Below, in pieces: positions 45,465 to 56,800 of a stretch of DNA of 64,000 bases. The stretch is from assembly GCA_036365515.1 (NCBI GenBank), contig CM070873.1:23234257-23298256 (forward strand), read 5' to 3'. Positions within the stretch are counted from its first letter, which is position 1, and every line of letters begins with the position of its first letter. A model generated the notes under the pieces. That model did no database searches. It was not told the origin of the DNA and saw only the letters and a program-made list of their open reading frames with translations. The position numbers and the translations under genes were made by a program. The DNA comes from Torymus aiolomorphi. Lineage: Eukaryota > Arthropoda > Insecta > Hymenoptera > Torymidae.

Positions 45465-46408
45465 AGTGAAATACAGTTAAAAGCTGCAAATAATTGTTAA
45501 TAACTGTTAATAACTGAAAATAACTCCTAATAACTGAAATAAACAGTTAGGTTTGAGACAGTATATTCAATTTTCTGCAGTTATTAGCAGTTATTAACAG
45601 TTATTTGCAGTTATTAGTAGTTATTTGCAGTTTCATTAAATATAGAAATAAAGATGCTATCAACTGTTATTAACAGTTATAAACAGTTATAAATAGTTAT
45701 TAGCAGTTAATTGCAGTTATTTGCAGATATTTGCCGTTTTGTTAATAATAAATAAAGTTATTATTATAGCATAACAATTAACTGTTTATAACTGTAAATA
45801 ACTGTGAATAACTGTAAATAACTGTAAATAACTGTAAATAACTGTAAATAACTGTAAATAACTGTAAATAACTGTAAATAACTGTGAATAACTGTAAATA
45901 ACTGTAAATAACTGTAAATAACTGTAAATAACTGTAAATAACTGTAAATAACTGTAAATAACTGTAAATAACTGTAAATAACTGTAAATAACTGTAAATA
46001 ACTGTAAATAACTGTAAATAACTGTAAATAACTGTAAATAACTGTAAATAACTGTAAATAACTGTAAATAACTGTAAATAACTGTAAATAACTGTAAATA
46101 ACTGTAAATAACTGCAAATAACTGTAAATAACTGTAAATAACTGTAAATAACTGCAAATAACTGCAAATAACTGCAAATAACTGCAAATAACTGCAAATA
46201 ACTGCAAATAACTGCTAATAAGTGTTAATAACTGTTGATAGCACCTCTATTTCTACAATATTGATTTAAAAAACTGCAAAAAACTGTTAATAATTGCTAA
46301 TAACTGCAAAAACCCGATTATACTGTCTCAAACCTAACTGTTTATTTCAGTTATTTGCAGTTATTTGCAGTTATTAACAGTTATTTGCAAATTCTTTTTC
46401 CGCCAGGG
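45465..46408. mobile_element. TIR element built of a 10-bp minisatellite
   Basis: The right end TTTCCGCCAGGG (to 46408) is of the CCC...GGG type. The left end is not preserved. The inverted pair TTTGAGACAGTAT (about 45554) and ATACTGTCTCAAA (about 46320) marks the palindrome. The centre, 45780-46213, is about 43 tandem copies of ACTGTAAATA with ACTGCAAATA variants clustered at the right. The long Tyr/Leu/Phe frames there are repeat translations. Confidence 0.7.
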
Positions 46409-46814
46409 GACCACAATCAAAAAGAAATCGGAAACTATCCGAAACCAATCCAAACGCATTTCTCGTCTCCATTCACCCGATCTTACGCGGATATATCGCG
46501 CACTCCATAACGTGTCCGATTCATTGAGAGCAAAGTCGAGCGGCAGCTGCGTGTGTTTATCGCTATATACACGTGCTTATCGCGCGCGGATAGAGATACG
46601 CGGCTCATCTCTCGTCTCTCGGGAGCTGCGGCAATAAGAGGCGCTGCTTGGAGCCGAAATAAGCGACAGTTGACGCGACGCAGTGGCTTCCCCGAATTTC
46701 ACTTAGATGGATGTGTCGGTGGGGGTGGAAGAGAAAAAAATAGTGCAATCGACATTCTAAGAGAGTGTGAGGTTGAAAGTTCTAGAGGTTTTTTAGTGCA
46801 ATGATATAAAACCT
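46409..46814. other. GC-richer intergenic patch, no gene assigned
   Basis: The G+C and CpG content of 46430-46730 stands out against the flanks, as for a promoter or exon, but no splice-bounded coding frame or RNA gene could be supported. Confidence 0.3.
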
Positions 46815-47060
46815 TCCCGGTAGAAAATTGACAATATTTTATAGTCAATGTGAAGCATTTTTAATAAAAATCAATATCTAACAACAACACAATGTACCTA
46901 AAACTATTATTAGTAGTTGAAACATCAATGTAGTCAAATGTAGATGCTAAAGTTGACTTTAAATTGGTACATAATTATGAAATAAAAACTAAAAAATCAA
47001 TATTTTAGCGATATCGTTAGCTAAAAAATAGGTAATTTATGGTTTACATTTCTACCAGAG
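46815..47060. mobile_element. 246-bp MITE, TSD CT
   Basis: TCCCGGTAGAAAATTG and the inverse of CTCTGGTAGAAATG, flanked by CT (46813-46814, 47061-47062). Related at the termini to 49883-50152 and 597-1164. Confidence 0.65.
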
Positions 47061-47782
47061 CTGCTAAGCAGCGAAGAACTCAAAAATGTTGGAAAAATAT
47101 ATATGTTTTCAACAGTAAATTTAGTTTGAGAAAGTCCTCGTTGAATAACAGAAATGCACCAAAATATGTGTACGAAGTTGGGCTGCAAATTCTTGTAATG
47201 CATCCATAAAACTTTCGAAGAAATTTATATTTTTTAGTTTTATTTTCATTTTCTTTAATTAAATATAAAGCTTCACCAGTATGAATAATCACGTTTGAAA
47301 ACGATGGTTTTCGTAACATTTTGTTAAAATATAACTCGAGACGAATCCACAACACATCCGTACCCTCATAATTATTAAAAATTAGGTTTTACATTATACC
47401 TTTGACTATTAAAATCCTGAAAAATTCCGAATTGATAAATCACAGGTCATATTTTCTTGATCACAAGCAAAGTAATATTGTAAACGAAGTATCAATCGTG
47501 AACAACTGCCATTTAAAAATACTTGACTAGTCAAACACTCAAGACAAAGAGAAACTTTGGAAGCGCATTTTAAACCATTTAACCTTTGTCATAGAACACA
47601 TGTCCGCGCCGAGCCCTCGAGCGTAAACCAAAACACGTGTAAGCAATTGGCGGTCCTCCTATTACTGCCTCCGCAGGATGCGAGGACCACACATACAGCC
47701 GTACAGAAGCGAAAGAAAGATGCGTCGGGAACAGTATTAGCAAAATTTAAATTTTAGTTAGCTATTGAAGTATGCAGATGTT
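47061..47782. other. Intergenic, no gene seen
   Basis: A 66-codon frame at 47557-47757 is not supported by composition or motif. Confidence 0.4.
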
Positions 47783-48430
47783 CCCTAGCAAAAATTTTAA
47801 AATGTAAATAAATGCAGGTAAATGTAAAAAGAAAATGTAAAAAAAATGTAAAAAAAAGTGTAAAAAAGTGTAAACTAATGCTAGATTTCGGACGTTTTTT
47901 TTACATTTTTTTACCCTTTTCTACATTTTCTTTACATTTTTTTACATTTTTTTACACTATCTTACAGTTTTTTTTATTATACATTCTTTGATACTCATAA
48001 TTTAAAAATTCTTGTACAGCTTTTTAGATTTCTTTACATTTATTAACATTTTATTACAGTTTTTTTACACTTATTAACATTTGATTATAGTGTTTTTACA
48101 TTTCTTTACATTTATTAACACTTATTATACCTTTTTTACACTTTCTTACATTTTTTTACAGTTTTTTAACACATTTTTGCAGTTTTTTATACTTTCTCAC
48201 AGTTGCTTATATTTTTTTTTATATTTTAATATGTCTTTTTACACTTTTTTTACCGTTTTTAACACTTTTGTACACTTTTTTTACATTTTTTTATATTTAT
48301 AGATTATTATGTTTTTTTACATTATTTTATACTTTATAGAATGTACGAAAATGTACAAAAATGTAAAGAAAATGTAAATAAGTTTCTACACTTACGAAAC
48401 AATTTGTTAAACTTTCTATTTTTGCTAGGG
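47783..48430. mobile_element. 648-bp TIR element, TSD TT, TTTACA words
   Basis: CCCTAGCAAAAATTTTAAAA and the inverse CCCTAGCAAAAATAGAAAG, flanked by TT (47781-47782, 48431-48432). Almost the whole interior is TTTACATTTT/TGTAAAAAA words pointing towards the centre. Confidence 0.78.
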
Positions 48431-48779
48431 TTTATTTACTTATAATATGAAATACTTAGTAAAGTTGTGAAATGGGAAAGGACTTGATTCTCAGCGGATC
48501 CATTTGTGCGTACGATTGAAAAATGAATTTATTTGTGGCTTACATGATCAATTTTGATTCAATAAATATTTTCCTTTTTTGGTACAAGAAAAAACAGAAC
48601 TTATAGCACATATACATTTGAGTAATTAAGGAGTCTTTCGTTAAATCAAAACCAATATTTTTGAATAAAATTGAAATATGTGATAAATAATGTTTAAATC
48701 GAGTTTTGAGGCTATATTACTATAAAGCCGTATGAAAAAACGCGATTTTATTTTGAATTTTTGCATAATTGTTATACTT
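48431..48779. other. Spacer between two TIR elements
   Basis: AT-rich, no gene or repeat recognised. Confidence 0.4.
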
Positions 48780-49360
48780 CCTTAGCTGAAATAATAAATG
48801 TTAAAAACTGTAAATAACTGTTAATAATAATAAATATCTGTATAAAACTGTAAAAAAACTGTTAAAAGAGGTCGGAATTGATAATGTAAATAACAGTAAT
48901 TGACAATTTTTTTTACAGTCATTTACAGTTTTTCATAGTTCTTTCGCTGTCTCAAGTAGCTACTTTCTGTTGTATTTTCAGTTGTTTACAATTTTTGACA
49001 ATTTTCTATAGTATTTTTACAGTTATGTTATAGTTTTTCACAACAAAATCACACTTTTGGCTTATATTTTTATGTAAATAACTGTAAATAAATATTAATA
49101 ACTGTTAAAAACTAAATAATTGTAAATAACAGTTATTTACTTTTCGATCTTCCGAAAAAATATTCGATTTTATAATTGGAAAATGTTAATAAGTGTTAAT
49201 ATTTATTAAATACTGTAAACAACTTTAAATAATTGTTAAGAGCTGTGAAAAACTGTAAATGAATAACTGTAAAATGTTATTTACATTCTCAATTCCGACA
49301 TTTCTTAAGAGTTTTTAACACTATTTCTACAATTTTTTACATTTATTATTTCCGCTAGGG
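48780..49360. mobile_element. 581-bp TIR element, TSD TT, AACTGTAAATAA words
   Basis: CCTTAGCTGAAATAATAAAT and the inverse CCCTAGCGGAAATAATAAAT, flanked by TT (48778-48779, 49361-49362). The subterminal words are the same 10-mer (ACTGTAAATA) that forms the minisatellite at 45780-46213. Confidence 0.78.
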
Positions 49361-49882
49361 TTCTAGCCTATTTTATAGCCAGTAAAAAAGTGGATATATA
49401 TGCTTAAAACCATCTGGAAAGAGAATCAATGAAAAGGTCGCTGCCATATATGGGTCGACAAAGGTTTGGTAAAGTTTTTTTTTAATATTGATCTCGAAAA
49501 AAGCAAAATGCGTGACATACAGCTTTTGAAATTTCTTAAAATTTCTGGATTCATTGTGCAAGCAAATTTAATTAATTTTTTTACCTATTAAATCGATTAG
49601 TTCTTTTTTAATTTGGACTTTAAATTACTTTGCAAGCAATAATATTAATATTGGAGGCTAAAAATATTGGGTACACAAGAAAGCGCCCATTAAATACACT
49701 CCATAGTGAAAAACCCTCCTTAAGAGTAAATAAACGAAATAGAGCATTCGTACACGTGTTTTTATACTAATTCTCACAATTCGTGTATCAGTCGTCTAAT
49801 CACAAGGAACACAAAATTTCCAAAACTGTGCGAGAAAAAGTTAACGAAAATTTCAATAAAAATCTTTTATTGAAAGCTACTA
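49361..49882. other. Intergenic, no gene seen
   Basis: AT-rich sequence without recognised features. Confidence 0.4.
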
Positions 49883-50152
49883 CCCTGGTAGAAATGTTAA
49901 CCAGAAGCTAGCTATTTTTCAGTTAACTAATTTATGGCTAAAAACGAAGATTGCTTGTATTTCATAATTATCTACCAATCCGAAATAAATGATGGCATTT
50001 GCACTTCATAAAATATGTATTTTAAGTAATACTAGAACTTTCAGATGAATTATTATTATTTATTATACTATTTTTGCATTATGATTTTTGCTACAAATGC
50101 TTCTATTTAATTAACACGTTAGCTATAAAATATGGTTAATTTTCTATCAGGG
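49883..50152. mobile_element. 270-bp MITE, TSD TA
   Basis: CCCTGGTAGAAATGTTAACC and the inverse of CCCTGATAGAAAATTAACC, flanked by TA (49881-49882, 50153-50154). Confidence 0.78.
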
Positions 50153-50339
50153 TAATTTCACTGCAAATCAACTGTCCACTCAAATCACCCGAAAGCCTCA
50201 ATATCCGACCGTACGTAGAAATCCATTCAAAAGCCCGGAACTTAATCTCAACCGATTTCACGATTTCTTTCATCCCAATTCCCCGTATCCCACCAACATC
50301 GCCCGATCCCCGCAGCAACTGTAAAAACTCAACCCCCTT

Positions 50340-50800
50340 CTCCGCAGCATCAGGCGGCCACGTGTGCGCGCGCTCCGAGCTGCATCTCGCACCACGTGTG
50401 CTCGCGACTCGTGAGAAGAAAAGCCTCCTCTCTCACAACGCGTCGTCACACTCTTCAATCTCTCTCTTTATCTTATCTGGACCTTTCGACCCCTGCGCCG
50501 CGGCCCCGTAACCCCGGCTACCGCCGACGCACAGCTCTAGTCGGCGACTGGCGGCACGCTCGCTCGGTCGTAGCAGCAGCAGCAACACGCAGGAAGCGCT
50601 CGTTTAAAACGCGCGCGCGCGCTCAATCGACGGACCGAAGTGTCGCGTAAGTACTCGCGGCTGTGCCTTTCCGTGTGCGCGCGTGTGGGGTTTGTGCGAG
50701 CAAGTGTGGATTTAACGGTGTGTAAGAGGGTGCTTGCGAGGAAATAAGGAGGGAATGCGCGAGGAGAGGTGAGAGGAACGAAGAAGAGGAGAGACACAGG
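50340..50800 (+). promoter_or_regulatory. CpG-rich promoter/5' UTR of the lipid-carrier gene
   Basis: Dense CpG, including a CG run at about 50610-50622, directly before the start codon. A stop in the main frame (TAA 50723-50725) precedes the ATG at 50801. A five-codon upstream frame (50755-50772) lies in another phase. Confidence 0.5.
50755..50772 (+). promoter_or_regulatory. Short upstream ORF
   Basis: ATG-CGC-GAG-GAG-AGG-TGA, 46 nt before the main ATG and out of frame with it. It could damp translation if it is in the mature 5' UTR. Confidence 0.35.
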
Positions 50801-50873
50801 ATGAGATCGGTGGTGGTGTGGCTGGCCGTCGCGGTCCTAGTCGCGATCGGCGCCGAGCGCCGCGCCAGGGCAG
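50801..50873 (+). CDS. Lipid carrier exon 1 (signal peptide)
   Basis: Starts at ATG 50801 and encodes a hydrophobic VVVWLAVAVLVAIGA core ending near ARA. Donor GTGAGT at 50874, phase 1. Confidence 0.85.
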
Positions 50874-53800
50874 GTGAGTGTAATGCGATGTGCGGGGTAT
50901 AAAGGAAACGTAAAATGTTGTTGTGGGGGATGTGGACATTAGTGGCAACTATGTTTATGAAGATTGTGGTGAAATTTTGTTTGTGGTTTGAAGTTTGCAA
51001 CGTTGGAGTCCAACGAAATAAAAAAAAATAATTCATTTTTCTTCACGTTTATATTAAATAATATTAATTTTGCGTGTAGATTTAGTGTTTTATCGTATAA
51101 ATTAACTTTAAAACAAAAGTTTAGATAAAATTTCCATTGTTTAATAACTTTAGTCAATCGTAAAAAATTATTTCGTTGCATTCCAACGATGCAAACTTCA
51201 GACCCATGTTTTTTGAAAATTAGGGTATTTAGAGCCAGTGTTATTTGCTTGGGTTTTAAAATAAAAAATTTAAAATGCAAGTGAGGGAATTTCAAAAGGA
51301 AAGGTTTAAAGAAGATTAGAAAACAGTGGAATTACGTAGACGTTTTTGAAAATTATAGGTCGAACTTTAATTCTTGCCTTGAATTCTTCTTCAAACTACT
51401 TTTTCTGCAGCAAATATTGTAGTAGTGGTTACACGCAAGTTTACGCTTCAATAACCACCAATTACAACCCTTAAATTTCCACGTGTAACCATGAATGATC
51501 CATAGTACTTTGTCACAATAACAATCTCCGACCTATTTGCGGTTATTTCAAGAACAACTGCTACATTGACCGTAATTATTTACAAGATAAACCAACTTAA
51601 GAAAATTCAAAGATCAAACATTACTCAATCAATAATCTACATAAGTATACAAGTTACAATAAAAAAACAACCGACGTCGCATGTAAATTTATATTCCGCG
51701 ATATAAGAACACGAGTGATGGTTCAATCTTATTCCTCATTGCGAAATTCGGAAGTCTCGGCGATTGTGCGCGAATTTCGTAACTGATAGAGGCTTAGATG
51801 AATCTATCCCGATTGAAGCTCATTTTCATCAAAAATCACATTCTTCGATTATACTAAAGTAACTTTATAAGCATTCGGAAAAACCGACTTGAAAAGAGAA
51901 AAATTGAAATATTAAACTGGGCGTTTCAAGTTAACCATCTCGACTTATATCATCGCGCATCATTTTTCTTCCATCAAAATCTGTTTTTCGTTAACTTTCC
52001 TGAATGATTCACTTCCCCGTGCCATGATGTAACATTACCATAAATCACGTATTTATTACTACGTCCCATCGTCTTCGCCAACTGCTGAAAATTCCCGCGA
52101 ATTGACAGAACGCTGACGAAACGCTCGCGTCGCTATCGGATTTTTCTCCCCATTCATTTCGCTCGTCGTAAAAATCTTATTTACACGCTGTCAGCAGAGT
52201 GTACATTCGATCTTTCGCAACGACGTATATACGGAGAGACGTAAACATTTTGCCCTTTTTTTTTCTTTCTTTCTTTCTTACTAGTACCGCACGCAAATTC
52301 CTCTTATTCGCGGTTCACGTAGCGACAGCTTAAGTTGTGAAAACTTTGCGCGCTGCAGCGACCGAAGCATTTACAAAAGATTCGATACGCGATACGCTGT
52401 TGCATTTTTGCGCGGTGAGCGCTTTTTGTTGCTGTTAATCCGTTTTGATTGGAGCGACGATGTTTTGGAAGATGAGAAGGATAGTTTTTATGCCGAGAGG
52501 GTGACGAGTCTAATGCGTATTTTACAATAGGCGATTTAGTCGTGTAAACCATAATATTTCATTGTGGGGGCTGAAAATAGAGCGATAAAAGTTGTTTTGA
52601 CAAGTGAATAAAATTACTGATGTTGATATTTTTAAAAGTTAAGGTCTGAAATGTAATCTTTCTTTTATCTCAAAAACATCATTTATGACATGACAAATTC
52701 ACATTTCCACGTGCTTTATTTTATTTTTACAATTTATATACACAAGAGAAATGCTATGACAAAATTATGAAAACATATAACGTCGATTGATATTCGTTCC
52801 ATGAATAAGTCATTAACGATGAACCTTCTTATCGATTATGAATATCAAGAAAGATGGTAAAAGTTTGACTTTGCACAGAAAGAATCTTTCATTCCAACCA
52901 GTACATTACTTTTTTTTCATCAAAATAATTGCAACAGGATCTATCGTACAACCTCTATGCTTCATTAAAGCACTTGTTTTTTTTACGATCGAAGAGCTTC
53001 CGGCTTTTCTCGGCAGCTTATAATAAAATTTAATTTGCCGCACACTTACATAAGCAGCATCATTCTTACACAAAAACATTAACATATACATAATCTCCAA
53101 TAACTCATCTAAGCTCCATCACTTCCTTATATACATCGCATTTTTATTCAACAACATTGCAAACTCGACGAAAAAGAATCTCAATTCACACGTGAACCTC
53201 CCAACATCCCAGCCCTATTCGATTTACGACTTGTTGAATCGACGACGCGATGCTATATTACACGCACGCACACCCGTCCATGTGTACAATAGCTGCGCAC
53301 TAATCTCATGACGCTCGTTATTTCATTACAGAGATCGTGAAGGACCCGACGCTGTGCGGCCGCGTAAAATGCCAGGGTAAGTAAATGTGTGTGTGTATGT
53401 ATGCGTGTGCTGGTTAGTGAGCACGCCGATTCGGCACGACTCCCTTTCATCTCGTTGACGTTATTTGTTTGCCGACAAATTTGATCGCCCGAGTGATGCA
53501 TTCGTGGAGGCTTTGAATTATTATGTCGAGTGATTTATTCATTTTTTTTATTATTATTCTTAGAATTGACGTTGTATAAGCTTCAAGTTTATGTATATTA
53601 TATACATATATGAATATATATGAGGAAATCCAGAAAAAATTTCAACTTTTCGTGTCCCCAAAACTGGTCAAAATTTTTTTTTAAGGCACACCTTCCGGTT
53701 TTGGTCTCACATTTTTTTCAAAGGTTGAAATTATTCAAGAAAATGGCAAAAAAGGCCTTTTCTTTAAACCTCAGCCATTTAGCCCAGAACCGATCTACTT

Positions 53801-56800
53801 AAAGTTTCAAAAAAGAAATTGAAACTAAATTCCTTCAAAAGTTATAAGGGTTTGAAGTTGAACGCCGAAAAAGCATAAAAATGCTTTCAAAGTCGGTGCT
53901 GCCGATTCCTGTGATTTGTGCATTTTTATGCCTTTTCGACGTTCAACTTCAAACCCTTATAACTTTTGAAGGAATCGACATTTTATAATTTTCAAAAAAG
54001 GGAATGAAAGCTCTTTCTTTCTAGTTTCAATTTCTTTTATAAAACTTTAAGTAGATCGGTTATGGGCTAAATGGCTGAGGTTTAAAGAAAAGGCCTTTTT
54101 TGCCATTTTCTTGAAAAAAAAAAAATGTGAGACAAAGACGTTTTTAATTGTACACGATGCTCCCCGTATATTTTATGACATAAGAAAAACCGCGTCCGGA
54201 AGGTGTGCCTTCAAAAAAATTTTGACCGGTTTTGGGGGCACGAAAAGTTGAAATTTTTTCTGGATTTCCTCATATATATTTTTTTGAACATTTAACGTTA
54301 AAAAAAATTAATGACTGTTGTATAATAATAACTCACTAGAATTGATTGATATTATTACTATCTTAATCCGAAAACCTATATTTGTTTGACTGATTGATGG
54401 AATCTCGTTCCGCCAGTGGAAAATATTCAATTATTAATTTATATCTTAAATGATATTATCTATTGAAAAACAGTAATAATAATTTCTCATCATTGTACTG
54501 TATCCAATTGTATTAACTTGCAAATTCATTAGATAACAAATGGCATAATCAATTCAATTTTCCATATCGTAGCAAACTGTAAATAATTTTATTTTCATTT
54601 TATTACTCGCTAATAAAATTATTATTACACTACTTTGATTCAAATTTGTGAAGAACAAATTTTTCTACTATACTCAGGTATCGTAAAGTTTGCATATAAT
54701 TTATTATCAAGAAATCTTTTTCAAATTAAATAACTAAATTAAAAAAATTTCTATGTTAAAACAAAAAGCAAAATATTCAAGCAGATTCAAAAGGTAGAAT
54801 TTCTCGTCAACAAACACATAACTTATCTCAGCTATCAAATACCCAACTAATCCACCATTTGATTACCTTAGTACCAGCCGACCGCAAGTTCAAATACCTC
54901 GAGAAAGTGTACTACCAGTACCACTACCGCGTGGACGTAAGCGCGAATCTGGGCCAACCTGCCTTATCGCCACTCCATCATCGGGGCAACGAGTCACGGC
55001 TGTTTGTCGACGCGGATGTGACGGTGCGTTTCACGACGCCATGCGAGGGCTCACTGAGGTTCGCCAACGTCAGCATCAGCCACGACCGAGCGACCTATCA
55101 GCCCGAGTTTCCCGACCGCGCAGGCGCCGAGTTCAAACGCGGCCTCGAGCGCAAGCTTCTCAGGTTTGCCTTCGACGATGGACTGGTGAGAGAAGTGTGT
55201 CCTGAACCTGGCGATGAGGTGTGGTCGCTGAATCTGAGGAGAGGCGTGCTGTCCATGCTGCAGAACACGATGCTCAGGTTCGACGTCGATCGCAGGAGCG
55301 AGGAACTCGATGTTAATGGTGAGTTAGGTTTAGGTTTTTCTCATGAGATTAGTTTTAAATATAGGTGATGAATACAGCATCTTTATAGTCAAGAATATAA
55401 TAATTTACATTAAATAGCATAAAAAAGAAAATTTTCTTGATTCCAATACAATAAACGAAAATTTAAGAAGAAAAAATTAATTTAATGTTAGCTATTAAAT
55501 TACAAACTACTTCAAAAACCTGAAATTAAATTATAAACTATAATATTAAGTAAATTTGATTAAACTAAATCATCTTCTACAATCTTGATAAATTTACAGA
55601 ATAATAAACATCAGCAAAATCATATTCCTACAACACTAAAGTTCTTCACAAACTCCAACCTTAAATCCACAGGTATCTGCGAGACGCGCTACCGGCTACA
55701 CGAGGCGCGTCGTACGAGTCTGATCGTACGCAAGAGCAAGAATCTGGCGAGCTGCCGGCAGAGCGCCAAGCACCTGTCACTCATCCAATCGCAAACCTAC
55801 CGGAGCCCTCTGTCGCGAGCCCACGCGCTCCGCCAGCCCCTCATCGTCTCGAGCAGCGAGTGTGACATCACAATCGATCACAATGTTTATCAGCGCGTCC
55901 ACTGTCGTGACAATCATCGGCTGAGACCGTTGTCGAACGGCGATAACGCGGGTGCTAGGACTGAGGTGAGTTAAGGGTCGGTAGTTAGATGGTAGGTTCA
56001 ACCTAGGTTGAGTAGGAATTTAAAGACAATTTCATAAAGAATCAGATAATCTATTTATTTTCGTTTCGAGACGAATGTATTACGGTTATCTGATGATTAT
56101 GTATTTTCAATAGTGATTAGGTTTTGCTTGAAACGAAACCGTTTCACAAGAAGAGCCGTATTAATCGCCAAATCATATAGACAAATGTACCAAACATCGT
56201 TCAGGTAAGACTCAATGAAATTCTAAAAATTTTTTAGGTCACCTCGAGCTTGGAATTGATAGGAGAGCTTCAGGAGGATCCCCGAGGCGACGACTTCGAA
56301 GGGCTGCAGCCGCAGGAGGACGTCTTCGTGCACTCGAAACGTACGACTTTGCTCTACGATCATGCCAAGTCGCCCCGCACAATCTACGGCGAGCTGCGCA
56401 CATCACGCGACCTCCTCAAGATCATGTGCCAATTAGGTACGCCACAGGAATTGCGCGAAAATTTCAGCGAGGTGTTTACCAAATTCATTCACTCTGCGAG
56501 AATGTTGGATTATCAGGGATTGTCGCAGTTGTATAACCGGGCTCAGGGGATCTGCAAGACTGGAAAGTGAGTTAATTTTTGCATTGTAACGTATGACTAA
56601 TTAAGATATTGGATATTCTACTAAAACGAGTGAGTTACGGGGGCTAGACACCTTTTTTCTCTGAAATAAGAAGTCACATTTTAATACATAAATGTAAACT
56701 AATTATTTCATACTTTTTACATATAAAAGTGGGTATATTTACTTTACCTTAAAACTTTCTCCGATGGGCCTTTTATATGGTCCAGAACCATAGTCATCGA

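Noticed and set aside
45764..46207. Three 133-147-codon frames with a Tyr-Leu-Gln-Leu-Phe repeat
   Set aside because: All three minus frames are open because the 10-bp repeat lacks stops; not a gene.
50396..51036. Arg/Ala/Ser-rich frames on both strands before the lipid-carrier gene
   Set aside because: CpG-rich promoter and 5' UTR sequence; no motif or splice support.
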